Positions 1 through 8,508 of a stretch of 64,000 bases of DNA are shown here, in pieces; position 1 is the stretch's first letter; each line of letters starts with the position of its first letter. The stretch comes from Acinetobacter tianfuensis (GTDB taxonomy: Bacteria; Pseudomonadota; Gammaproteobacteria; Pseudomonadales; Moraxellaceae). The DNA lies in NCBI RefSeq assembly GCF_003611465.1, contig NZ_RAXV01000007.1, forward strand, positions 1-64,000. Reading direction: 5' to 3'. Below the pieces are notes generated by a model that saw only the letters and a list, made by a program, of their open reading frames with translations, did not search any database and was not told the DNA's origin. The translations under genes and the position numbers were made by a program.

Positions 1-1178
1 ACATCACCAATATTCACAGGATCTTTAGCTGACAGCCACCAGCCTTTTTGTGCAATATCATCATCATTGCTGCCCAGCCATTTAATTGCCTGCTTTTGCA
101 AACTTAATGACATAGCAGAATCAATTGGCAAGTTATGGATTAAGCCCAATGATTGATTTAAGGTAAGATCAGCAGTAATGCCTTTGATTTTACCGCTCAT
201 ATAAACGTTTTCAAATTTAGAGCCCGTTGGCGCAAGCAAGCATGCAAACAAACTGCAATCTGTCACAGTAGCAGTGACTTTACCGCCCAGCGCAATAACT
301 CCAGTCGGATAACCTGTTACAGGATCATAGGTAACTTGGCCTGCACCTGGATAATTGCTTTTATCATCGCCCAGCAAAATATCCGGCACATTTACCCTTG
401 AAACTAAGGTGACTTGCTTCATACGTGTACCGTTCACAACAATCGCAGGCGTGGTAAACGGATTATTGTTAATATCAGGTATATTAAAACCGCCAGCTGT
501 GGTCTTAAAATCAACTTCCGCCAAACCGCCTAAACCCAACGCCTGCAATCGGCCATTTACAGACAAATTGCCATATTGATTTGTGCCATATAAATTATAG
601 CGAGTCCCTGCTGTACTCGCTAAGCCCTTAATTGTGCCGCTGCTGTCAGACTGAACCTTCATGTAGCCAGACAGGCTGTTGATGCCATTGGGTTTAGAGG
701 AGTTTTCTGTCCCCGTTGTCAGTAAACCTTTAACTTTATCAGCACTTAAGCGAAAACCGACGACTTCCCGCGTTGAAGCGCTATTCGGATTTTTCACAGC
801 AAATTCAATAAAAGGATTGGTCAATTTTGCAGAAGAAGATGCACGGCCATCCGCAGTTGCGCTTTGACCGCTCAAACTGAGATTATCAATATCAATATCA
901 CAGCCGCCTGCGCCATTTGCACCGCCGCAGCCCAGCTTTAAGCTTTTCACATTAATATTCATATCCATTTCAGCATTCATGCCTAATTTATAAAAACCGA
1001 TATTTTCAGCTTTCATTTGTGCATTGGTTTGCGAAGGATCGGTAACCGTTAAGTTTAATAAAGCTTGTCCATTGATATTTGAAAGTTCTTGCTCTTCTAT
1101 TTGGGTCAAGCCCTCTGCCGCCTGTACAGAAGTGAAGGTACAAATAGCAAGAGCGACTGCAAGCGCCGTTTTATTCAT
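1..1178 (-). CDS. Secreted FilA-like/DUF6160-type protein (partial, C-terminus outside window)
   Basis: The reading frame starts at ATG 1178 and stays open to the left edge, so the C-terminus is missing. It begins with a signal peptide (MNKTALAVALAICTF, then a cut near VQAAEG), followed at about residues 22-40 by a segment ending ELSNINGQALLNLTV. That segment is typical of the Acinetobacter secreted family annotated as FilA or DUF6160, which is linked to pilus operons. The rest is Gly/Ser/Thr/Asn-rich and beta-like, with no membrane spans, consistent with a surface or periplasmic protein. The family name is from memory of its N-terminal motif; the function is not established. The next gene upstream is a flavodoxin on the same strand, separated by a terminator, so this gene probably has its own promoter. 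Confidence 0.6.
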   Translation of the reverse strand, partial: MNKTALAVALAICTFTSVQAAEGLTQIEEQELSNINGQALLNLTVTDPSQTNAQMKAENIGFYKLGMNAEMDMNINVKSLKLGCGGANGAGGCDIDIDNLSLSGQSATADGRASSSAKLTNPFIEFAVKNPNSASTREVVGFRLSADKVKGLLTTGTENSSKPNGINSLSGYMKVQSDSSGTIKGLASTAGTRYNLYGTNQYGNLSVNGRLQALGLGGLAEVDFKTTAGGFNIPDINNNPFTTPAIVVNGTRMKQVTLVSRVNVPDILLGDDKSNYPGAGQVTYDPVTGYPTGVIALGGKVTATVTDCSLFACLLAPTGSKFENVYMSGKIKGITADLTLNQSLGLIHNLPIDSAMSLSLQKQAIKWLGSNDDDIAQKGWWLSAKDPVNIGD

Positions 1179-1320
1179 TCTGGCTTATCCTTATCTATTC
1201 TTATGTACCGCTTTCCTAAGCGGATTAATGAGAAAATTAAAGCAAGCAATCACTCAAATTAAAATATCTTTTTGTGACATGATTCTCTATTTATTGGCTA
1301 AAAATGCCATTTTAAGCAAT

Positions 1321-1357
1321 AAAAAAAGCCAAAGGAATATCAATTCTTTTGGCTTTT
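1321..1357 (-). terminator. Rho-independent terminator of the flavodoxin gene
   Basis: Inverted repeat with AAAAGCCAAAAG-type arms around a short loop. Read on the minus strand it ends in a run of seven T. It lies just after the flavodoxin stop codon and before the promoter region of the FilA-like gene. Confidence 0.7.
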
Positions 1358-1408
1358 CAATAATTTATATATGAAATATAAACTAACATTTTTGTAAATT
1401 GCAGCGCT

Positions 1409-1960
1409 TTATTTCATTTTACCCAGCAATTCCGCAATATGCTGGCCAAACCAAATTGCCGTCTGCAAATCACCGTCAGGCGGCGTTTGCTCTACAGGCG
1501 CATTATCAGACTGTGTCATTAAACCCAAGAAACTGGACATACGGTTTAAATCAGCAGCAGTACGTCCTGTCGGCATTAACGGCAAACCCGTCCAAAGCAT
1601 GCCGTGCTGCATTGCAAATAAATTAATCTGCTGCAAAACTGCCAGCTTATCACCGCTTAAACCGCCGCCATTGGTAAATGCAGCAGCCAATTTACCCTGC
1701 CATGTACGCGCCAGCCAGCGCTTTGAAGACTGCTCCATAAACAGCTTCAAACCAGAAGTCAGATTTCCCATGTATGTTGGACAGCCAAATACGATGGCAT
1801 CTGCGGCATCTAAGGCATCCCAATCCAGATGATCAATATCCATAAGATGGACTTGCACACCTGTTTTTTTCGCCCCCTGAGCAATGCAATCCGCAACCTT
1901 AGCGGTGTGTCCATAAGGGCTGTGATAAACGATAGCGAGAGATTGATGAGACAAAGTCAT
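1409..1960 (-). CDS. Flavodoxin family protein (NAD(P)H:quinone oxidoreductase/WrbA-like)
   Basis: 183 residues, ATG start at 1960. The N-terminal stretch IVYHSPYGHTAKVADCIAQG is the FMN phosphate-binding loop of flavodoxins and WrbA-type reductases. It is followed by DAIVFGCPTYMGNLTSGLK (isoalloxazine-contacting loop, about residues 55-75) and AAAFTNGGGLSGDK (about 90-105). The fold should bind FMN and carry out two-electron reduction of quinones or similar substrates in the cytoplasm; the substrate cannot be read from the sequence. It lies 40 bp downstream of pgeF on the same strand and may share its transcript. It ends at a clear terminator. Confidence 0.8.
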   Translation of the reverse strand: MTLSHQSLAIVYHSPYGHTAKVADCIAQGAKKTGVQVHLMDIDHLDWDALDAADAIVFGCPTYMGNLTSGLKLFMEQSSKRWLARTWQGKLAAAFTNGGGLSGDKLAVLQQINLFAMQHGMLWTGLPLMPTGRTAADLNRMSSFLGLMTQSDNAPVEQTPPDGDLQTAIWFGQHIAELLGKMK

Positions 1961-2000
1961 AACAAAGAGAAGCCAGTAGATTCAGTGAAGTTTAACATTT

Positions 2001-2741
2001 TCAAGCAATAAACACGAATGTCGCCATACGTCCAGTTTGCGCATTACGGCGGTATGAAAAATACGCTTCTGGCTGGCTGTAAGAACATTGATCACCGCCA
2101 GTCACGACTTCTACACCCTGCTCACGCAATATATAACGGGCAATTGCATACAGGTCAGCATAATGTTTGCCTTCTTTTTCACCGGCCTTAAATGCACTTT
2201 CCAGTGCAGGATATTTACTGCAAAAAGCATCTTTTACTTCAGCGCCAATTTCAAAGCAACGCTGACTGATGGCGGCACCCAGCCACGCCCATGCAGGCGG
2301 ATTCTGCATCGCAGCAACCGTATTTTCAATAATGCCATTGGCAAGGCCGCGCCATCCCGCATGCAAGTTGGCCACTTCCGTACCCGCTGCATCACCCAAC
2401 ACGACAGGCAAGCAATCAGCAGTCATCATCATCAAAGCATGGCCTTGACGCTGTGTCACCAGCCCGTCACCTTCTGGTGCTGTAAATGGCATTTCTGCAT
2501 TCATGGTGTGGCAAATGGTGCTGTGGGTCTGTGTCATCCATGTGATTTTATCAACACCATAAGATGAAAACTCCTGCAGCAATGCCATACGGTGCCGCTG
2601 CACACGCGAAGCCTCATCATTGACATGCAATGCCAAATTAAAACCTTGCAGCGCATCATTTTGCGCAGGCAAGGCCTGTTCATGCTGAACCCGTGTTTGA
2701 CCTGCATAAACACCTTTAGGCAATCCCTGAACAAATTGCAT
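2001..2741 (-). CDS. pgeF: Peptidoglycan editing factor PgeF (YfiH family)
   Basis: 246 residues. The ATG at 2741 is chosen because AAGGGA lies six bases before it; a TTG at 2756 would add five residues but has no better site. Family signatures are visible: TADCLPVVLGD and NLHAGWRGLANGI, which hold the metal-binding Cys and His residues of the YfiH/laccase-domain fold, and CSYSQPEAYFSYRR near the C-terminus. E. coli PgeF removes UDP-MurNAc-L-Ser type mistakes from peptidoglycan synthesis; older names were polyphenol oxidase or laccase-domain protein. It follows rluD by 97 bp on the same strand, the usual rluD-pgeF order. Confidence 0.92.
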   Translation of the reverse strand: MQFVQGLPKGVYAGQTRVQHEQALPAQNDALQGFNLALHVNDEASRVQRHRMALLQEFSSYGVDKITWMTQTHSTICHTMNAEMPFTAPEGDGLVTQRQGHALMMMTADCLPVVLGDAAGTEVANLHAGWRGLANGIIENTVAAMQNPPAWAWLGAAISQRCFEIGAEVKDAFCSKYPALESAFKAGEKEGKHYADLYAIARYILREQGVEVVTGGDQCSYSQPEAYFSYRRNAQTGRMATFVFIA

Positions 2742-2838
2742 GTCATTTCCCTTCAATCATAGAACTGTAACAGCGAACATCATTTATATGCATAGGGCAG
2801 CACTACGCTGCCCATGCACAGAGTGTGAAATGAAAAAC

Positions 2839-3891
2839 TTAGTACGCTTTGTTTTCTGTACGAAGCACTTCAACCAAATTTGTAAAATCTTCTGGCCATG
2901 GCGCTTCAAACAGCATTTCTTCTTTAGTGCGCGGATGCACAAGGCCCAGCTTGGCAGCATGCAGCGCCTGACGTCTAAAGCCGCGCAATGTATCTTCTAA
3001 CAATACAGATGCGCCCGCGGGCAAACGTACACGCGGCACGTACACCTGATCACCGATCAAACCATGACCGATATAGTTAAAATGCACACGGATCTGATGG
3101 GTGCGGCCAGTTTCCAAACGCGCCTGCACACGGGTAAAGTTTTGGAAGCGCTCTTTCACATTATAGTGTGTTACCGCGTCTTTACCGCCCGGAAGCACAG
3201 CCATTTTCACACGGTCAACTGGATGGCGCTTAATCGGCTGATCGACTGTGCCGCCAGCAATAATGTTGCCGTATACGACTAAATCGTAAACACGGTAAAC
3301 ACTTTTTTTCTCCAGCTGTTTGCTTAAAGCGAACTGTGTTTCCAAATTTTTAGCCACAACCAGCAAGCCAGAAGTGTCTTTATCGATACGGTGAACAAGA
3401 CCTGCACGCGCCAGCTCAACTGACTTTGGATAATGGAACAGCAGCGCATTGACTAAAGTGCCCGTCACGTTGCCCGCACCTGGATGCACAACCATGCCGA
3501 CTGGCTTATTAATGACAACAATATCATCATCTTCATAGATAATATTGAGCGGAATATTTTCTGGCAAACTGCGGGTTTGCGCCTCTAATTCAACGTCTAA
3601 GCTCAGTGATTCTGTGCCTTCACATTTAAATTTAGGCTTCACTGCAGCGCCGTCTACCAGTAAATTTCCATCTTTGATCCACTGTTTCAGCTTCTCACGT
3701 GAAAACTCAGTCCAGACAGCTGCGGCGACTTGGTCGATACGCTGTCCCAGATAGCTTTCATCCAATTGAAATTGCAACGATAAACGTGTTGCAGTTGAGT
3801 CTGAAGTATGGTTATCTGCATCCTCAGAATCTTCAAGTAAATTGAAATCAGTTTCAGGGACAGTAGAATTGGAAGATTGTGCTTGACTCAT
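2839..3891 (-). CDS. rluD: 23S rRNA pseudouridine(1911/1915/1917) synthase RluD
   Basis: 350 residues, ATG at 3891. An acidic N-terminal extension of about 40 residues precedes an S4 RNA-binding domain (RIDQVAAAVWTEFSREKLK). The RluA-family catalytic core follows, with the HRIDKDTSGLLVVAK motif carrying the catalytic Asp and RLETGRTHQIRVH near residue 265. The enzyme isomerises uridines in helix 69 of 23S rRNA, needed for normal 50S assembly. It is divergent from bamD with 71 bp between start codons, as in many gammaproteobacteria, and is followed by pgeF. The N-terminal extension is longer than in E. coli RluD (326 residues). Confidence 0.93.
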   Translation of the reverse strand: MSQAQSSNSTVPETDFNLLEDSEDADNHTSDSTATRLSLQFQLDESYLGQRIDQVAAAVWTEFSREKLKQWIKDGNLLVDGAAVKPKFKCEGTESLSLDVELEAQTRSLPENIPLNIIYEDDDIVVINKPVGMVVHPGAGNVTGTLVNALLFHYPKSVELARAGLVHRIDKDTSGLLVVAKNLETQFALSKQLEKKSVYRVYDLVVYGNIIAGGTVDQPIKRHPVDRVKMAVLPGGKDAVTHYNVKERFQNFTRVQARLETGRTHQIRVHFNYIGHGLIGDQVYVPRVRLPAGASVLLEDTLRGFRRQALHAAKLGLVHPRTKEEMLFEAPWPEDFTNLVEVLRTENKAY

Positions 3892-3962
3892 TTGCTCATT
3901 CAGACAAAAGTGATTTAATAGTGCAATTGTAGCTCATTGCCCGTATTAACAGAGGAATTTTT

Positions 3963-4952
3963 ATGTCGCTACCACATTATAAAATGACAATGCTTGCGCT
4001 AACGATTGGCATTGCATCGGCAATGGTAGGCTGCAGCAGCAATCCAAAAAAAGAAGTCGTAGATACAGGCCCTCAATCGAGTGAGCAAGTTTATATAGAA
4101 AAAGCACAAAAAGCGCTAGAGCGCCATCAATATACAGACGCATCTAAGCACTTGGAAGCATTAGAAACTTATTACCCGACCAGCAGCCATGCAACGCAAG
4201 CGCAGCTGGAATTGCTGTATGTAAAATTTCAGCAAAAAGACTTTGAAGGCGCTATTGCGCTGGCTGACCGTTTTATCCGTTTAAACCCGCAGCACCCAAA
4301 TGCTGACTATGCATACTATGTGCGCGGTGTTTCCAATATGGAACAAAATTACAACGGTTTGCTGCGCTATACCTCATTGAAGCAGTCTCACCGTGATGTC
4401 AGCTATCTGAAAGTTGCTTATCAGAACTTTGTCGATTTCATCCGCCGCTACCCGTCAAGCGAATATGCAGTAGATGCAGCGCAGCGCATGAAGTTTATTG
4501 GTCAAGAACTTGCTGAAAGTGAAATGAATGCTGCCCGCTTCAACATCAAACGTAAAGCATACTTAGCTGCCGTTGAACGTTCGCTTTGGGTTATTGAACA
4601 CTATCCGCAAACACCGCAAATTCCAGAAGCGCTGGCAACTGCCGCTTATGGCTATGACAAGCTAGGCGACAAAGCAACGTCACAGCAATATATCGGCATC
4701 TTAAAGCTGAACTATCCTGAACTGGTAAAATCTGACGGCACCGTAAATATGCGCGCTGCCCGCAGTGACGGCAGCTTCCTGAACCGCGCGACTTTAGGTA
4801 TTTTCGGTACAGAAGCCCGCACTCACTCTGAGCAAGATGTGAAAACCGAATCTTCTGATTCAGAAGAACGCAGCCTGACCAACCGCTTGAGTTTTGGCTT
4901 ATTAGACCGTCCAAAGACTGAATCTGCAGAGATTCCGCAGCCAACTGAATAA
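3963..4952 (+). CDS. bamD: Outer membrane assembly lipoprotein BamD (ComL)
   Basis: 329 residues, ATG at 3963 with AGAGGA upstream. The N-terminus is a lipoprotein signal with a lipobox ending at Cys24 (AMVGCSS). Tetratricopeptide-like helices follow, including QVYIEKAQKALERHQYTDA and YPTSSHATQAQLELLYV, matching the BamD/YfiO fold. BamD is the essential lipoprotein partner of BamA in the beta-barrel assembly machine at the inner face of the outer membrane. The protein is about 80 residues longer than E. coli BamD; the extra part is a charged Ser/Glu-rich tail after about residue 255. A strong terminator follows the stop codon. Confidence 0.93.
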   Translation: MSLPHYKMTMLALTIGIASAMVGCSSNPKKEVVDTGPQSSEQVYIEKAQKALERHQYTDASKHLEALETYYPTSSHATQAQLELLYVKFQQKDFEGAIALADRFIRLNPQHPNADYAYYVRGVSNMEQNYNGLLRYTSLKQSHRDVSYLKVAYQNFVDFIRRYPSSEYAVDAAQRMKFIGQELAESEMNAARFNIKRKAYLAAVERSLWVIEHYPQTPQIPEALATAAYGYDKLGDKATSQQYIGILKLNYPELVKSDGTVNMRAARSDGSFLNRATLGIFGTEARTHSEQDVKTESSDSEERSLTNRLSFGLLDRPKTESAEIPQPTE

Positions 4953-4979
4953 AAGCGCCTGTTTAGGTCGATTTTTTCC

Positions 4980-5009
4980 AAAGGGCAAGTTATCATACTT
5001 GCCCTTTTT
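4980..5009 (+). terminator. Terminator of bamD
   Basis: AAAGGGCAAG and CTTGCCCTTT form a near-perfect stem with an eight-base loop, followed by T residues, 28 bp after the bamD stop. Confidence 0.88.
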
Positions 5010-5172
5010 GCATGTTCAGGCTGAAGTATTTAACAGCTTGATTTGAACGCGCATCACACTGTATAAAAGATATGCGCCTGCAATTTTTAACAAGGCTCAT
5101 AGCAACTGCAGTCAAACAAATGCTTTAACTTTCAGTTCATAAGACAATTTTTAAGATTACATCGGCAACCGC

Positions 5173-7125
5173 ATGGCTATTCCTCAACACACGATTGATC
5201 AAATCCTAGATCGCACCGATATTGTCGATGTGATTGGTCAATTCGTGAAATTGAAAAAGACTGGCCGCACTTATTCAGGCTGCTGCCCTTTCCATCAAGA
5301 AAAGTCACCGTCTTTTCACGTTTACCGCGACAAACAGTATTTTCACTGTTTTGGCTGTCAGGCCAATGGCAATGCGATCCGCTTTTTAATGGATATCGGC
5401 AGCCGCAACTTTGTCGAAGTCATGAAAGATTTGTCCAGCCAAACAGGCATTGAACTGCCTAAGGACAACCACGACTCCAATAAACTGAAATATAAACGTC
5501 AAGCCCCTGCAGCAAAACCTGCGCCAGCACCTGCTCAGCCTAAAGAAGCAGCTAAACAACAGCCTGCTGCCAATGCAGAAAACACCAATACACAAACAAT
5601 GCCGCACACGGCGGACTTTGATCCTTTTGCAGAATTTTATCCGCAAGAAGATGCCTTTTACGGCAGTGACCCATTTTCAGGATTTGAGCAGTACACTGCG
5701 CCTGAAGAAGTCGCGCAAGACGGCAATTTATATGATTTGCTGGAAAATATAGCCCAATTTTATGAACATCAGCTGCCGCATAGCCAAACTGCGCAGCAAT
5801 ATTTTAAGCAGCGGGGCTTAACCGCAGAAACTGTCGCCTATTGGCGCTTAGGCTACGCACCCGAAGACTGGCAGCATTTGGAAAAAGCCTTTCCGCAAGA
5901 TATTGAAGGCATCAAGCTGCTCGGGCTGATCCGCACCAATGACAAAGGCCGCAGTTTTGATCTGCTGCGTGACCGCGTGATTTTCCCGATCCGTGATGCC
6001 AAAGGCCGTGTCGTCGGTTTTGGCGGCCGTGCTTTAAACGATGAAATCAAGCCCAAATATATCAACTCGCCTGATTCTGAAGTGTTCCATAAAAACCAGC
6101 AGCTGTATGGTTTATATGAAGGCCGTAAGCAGAAAGCCAATGACTGGCTGATGGTTGAAGGCTATATGGACGTCATTGCGCTGCAGCAATATGGCGTCGC
6201 AGGTGCAGTAGCAACTTTAGGCACTGCCAGTAATACCGAACATCTCAATATTCTGTTTAATCAAAACGATAAAAAAAATAACCGCATTACTCTGGCCTTT
6301 GACGGCGATGCTGCAGGTCAAAAAGCAGCCCGCAGAACCTTAGAAATTGCGCTGCCGCTATTAACTGATGGCCGTGAACTGAAATTCTTTGTTCTGCCCA
6401 ATGACCATGACCCAGACTCACTGATCCGCCGCGAAGGGATTGAAAATTTTAGACGCCTGCTGGATACCTCGCCGCTGCTGTCTGAATTTGTCTTTGCCCA
6501 GCTGACCCGTGAACAAGATATTGCTTCACCAGAAGGCAAAAGTCAGGTTATGGGTGAGCTGCGCCAGCTCACCGAATTACTGCCGCCAAAAGGCTCATAC
6601 CGCTATTTATTGCAGCAATATTTCCGTGAAAAATTAGGTTTTAACCGTAAATGGCAGCCTCAAGTCAATACCGATGCCTCCCTCAGTTTCAGCACTAAAA
6701 TTGATGCTGAGGAATATGTCATTGCGATTTTGATGAATCACCCTTACTTATATATTCACTTTGAACCGCTGCGCGCGCTCGTACCGCAAGATCAGCTGCT
6801 GTTTAAAGTACTGAATATTTTTAATGTAATTTTTGATGATTTGCCAGATGATCCAGAGCTGTCCAGTTACTATGCGCTCGGCGCCTGTGCAGCGCATCAC
6901 CATGAACTTGCGCAAATTCTGCAGCAAGCCAATGTCAGTGATTACACATCTTCCCCTGAACAAGCCGATAAATTGGCATCAGACTACGCAACCAAATTGA
7001 GCTATCACTTCCTCAAGCTAAAGCTGAAATCAAAAAAATTCGGCAGTATTGAAGAAATGCGTAATTTAAAACATCAAATTTATGAAATTGATAAAAAACG
7101 CTCTATGACGCTATTAGATGATTAA
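5173..7125 (+). CDS. dnaG: DNA primase DnaG
   Basis: 650 residues, ATG at 5173. The N-terminal CHC2 zinc-binding domain is complete (CPFH at 38-41, CFGC at 59-62). The catalytic core and TOPRIM domain follow, with VEGYMDVIAL and LAFDGDAAGQKAA, and the C-terminal part is the DnaB-interacting helicase-binding domain. DnaG makes RNA primers for Okazaki fragments and interacts with DnaB at the fork. The protein is about 70 residues longer than the E. coli enzyme. Most of the difference is a low-complexity Ala/Pro/Gln/Asn linker at about residues 110-150, between zinc and polymerase domains. It is not linked here to rpsU or rpoD as in the classic macromolecular synthesis operon; rpoD lies 16 kb further on. 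Confidence 0.95.
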   Translation: MAIPQHTIDQILDRTDIVDVIGQFVKLKKTGRTYSGCCPFHQEKSPSFHVYRDKQYFHCFGCQANGNAIRFLMDIGSRNFVEVMKDLSSQTGIELPKDNHDSNKLKYKRQAPAAKPAPAPAQPKEAAKQQPAANAENTNTQTMPHTADFDPFAEFYPQEDAFYGSDPFSGFEQYTAPEEVAQDGNLYDLLENIAQFYEHQLPHSQTAQQYFKQRGLTAETVAYWRLGYAPEDWQHLEKAFPQDIEGIKLLGLIRTNDKGRSFDLLRDRVIFPIRDAKGRVVGFGGRALNDEIKPKYINSPDSEVFHKNQQLYGLYEGRKQKANDWLMVEGYMDVIALQQYGVAGAVATLGTASNTEHLNILFNQNDKKNNRITLAFDGDAAGQKAARRTLEIALPLLTDGRELKFFVLPNDHDPDSLIRREGIENFRRLLDTSPLLSEFVFAQLTREQDIASPEGKSQVMGELRQLTELLPPKGSYRYLLQQYFREKLGFNRKWQPQVNTDASLSFSTKIDAEEYVIAILMNHPYLYIHFEPLRALVPQDQLLFKVLNIFNVIFDDLPDDPELSSYYALGACAAHHHELAQILQQANVSDYTSSPEQADKLASDYATKLSYHFLKLKLKSKKFGSIEEMRNLKHQIYEIDKKRSMTLLDD

Positions 7126-7191
7126 GAAATAAAAAATTCGTGATTCAGCAAAATCTGCAATATTGTTTAATATTAAAAATTTAAACCCGTA

Positions 7192-8475
7192 TTAACGTTT
7201 GGCTTTACGGCGTTTCAGCGCTGTTTCAGCAAGACTTTCCTGCATCATTTCAAAGTATGCAGGATCTTCTGCTGCCGCAGCTTGACGCAGCAGCACTGAT
7301 GTTGGGTGCAATAATTTTTGTGTTAAACGATGTGACATTTCCTGCAAAATTTTGGCAGCATCACCGCCCTTTTGCACTTGCTGCAGCGCCAAAGCCAATT
7401 CTTGCTGTCTCAGCTCTTCACCCTGTTCACGGTAAGCATGAATGGTTTTACCTGCCAAATTGACTTTTTGCTGTGTCACCAATTCAGTGGCAAGCTGGTT
7501 CACCATAATTTCAGCTTCAACGGCAGCTTGACGGCGCTGTGCAAGATTTTCATCAATCACCGTTTGCAGGTCATCGACGCCATATAAATATACGCCATCC
7601 AGACTTTCGACTTTGGCTTCAATGTCACGCGGCACAGCCAAGTCCACCAATAGCATCTGCTTATAGCGGCGTTTTTTCAAAGCCGTTTTTACATCTGCAA
7701 AATGAATGACTTGATGCAAGCTGCCCGTACAGCTGGAAATGACATCAGCACGGTGTAAATGATCCGCCAGCTGATCAAAGTCAATAATTTCAACGTCTGC
7801 ACGGTGTGCAATTTCTTGCGCCAGCGCTTCTGCACGGCTGCGGGTACGGTTGCAAATAATAATTTTGCCGACACCCATTTCCGCTAAATGCTTTGCCACC
7901 AAGCTATTCATCTCACCTGCAGCGACAATCATAACCGTCAGCTGCTCAGGTTTACTGAATACTTGCAGCGCCAGCTGAGCAACAGCATAGCCCATAGACA
8001 CCGCATGGCTGCCGACTGCAGTTTCCGAGCGCACCCGCTTGGCTGCATAAAAGGCATATTCAAAAATTCGGTTTAAATCGGGTGAAACTGTTTCAGCCTC
8101 TTTCGCTAAGGACAACGCTGTTTTAACCTGCCCCAAAATCTGAGGCTCGCCCAGCATTAAAGAGTCTAGGCCGCTGGCAACCCGCATCAAATGCGTCACT
8201 GCCTGCGCATCTTCATAACGGTAGATATGATTTGAAAGCTGCTGAGGAGAAATATGATTTGATCGGGCGAGCCAGTCCAATACCATGTCTGAATTTTCAG
8301 ACATCGCATAGACTTCTGTTCGATTGCATGTAGAAACCACCACCATGTCATTCAAATTGGCGGCATGGCTTTGCTGAGCAAGCAGCGCGCTTAACTTTTC
8401 AGGGTTAAATGCAATTTGCTCGCGCAGTTCTACAGAAGCGGTTTGATGGTTGACACCCAATGCAAAGAAAGACAT
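7192..8475 (-). CDS. hemA: Glutamyl-tRNA reductase HemA
   Basis: 427 residues, ATG at 8475. The N-terminus [19 protein letters not shown] and the catalytic motif [10 protein letters not shown] with Cys50 match the family. The NADPH-binding region ([17 protein letters not shown]) and the C-terminal dimerisation helices are present. The enzyme reduces glutamyl-tRNA to glutamate-1-semialdehyde, the first committed step of C5 tetrapyrrole synthesis. It is divergent from the TPR gene at 8509, which is itself followed by lolB and ispE; the hemA / lolB-ispE-prs arrangement is common in gammaproteobacteria. Confidence 0.95.
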   Translation of the reverse strand: MSFFALGVNHQTASVELREQIAFNPEKLSALLAQQSHAANLNDMVVVSTCNRTEVYAMSENSDMVLDWLARSNHISPQQLSNHIYRYEDAQAVTHLMRVASGLDSLMLGEPQILGQVKTALSLAKEAETVSPDLNRIFEYAFYAAKRVRSETAVGSHAVSMGYAVAQLALQVFSKPEQLTVMIVAAGEMNSLVAKHLAEMGVGKIIICNRTRSRAEALAQEIAHRADVEIIDFDQLADHLHRADVISSCTGSLHQVIHFADVKTALKKRRYKQMLLVDLAVPRDIEAKVESLDGVYLYGVDDLQTVIDENLAQRRQAAVEAEIMVNQLATELVTQQKVNLAGKTIHAYREQGEELRQQELALALQQVQKGGDAAKILQEMSHRLTQKLLHPTSVLLRQAAAAEDPAYFEMMQESLAETALKRRKAKR

Positions 8476-8508
8476 ATCAGATCATCATTTCACTAAATTT
8501 ATGCTATT

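Noticed and set aside
2088-2567. 159-codon plus-strand frame opposite pgeF
   Set aside because: It is a shadow of a well-supported gene and has no ribosome site or family resemblance.
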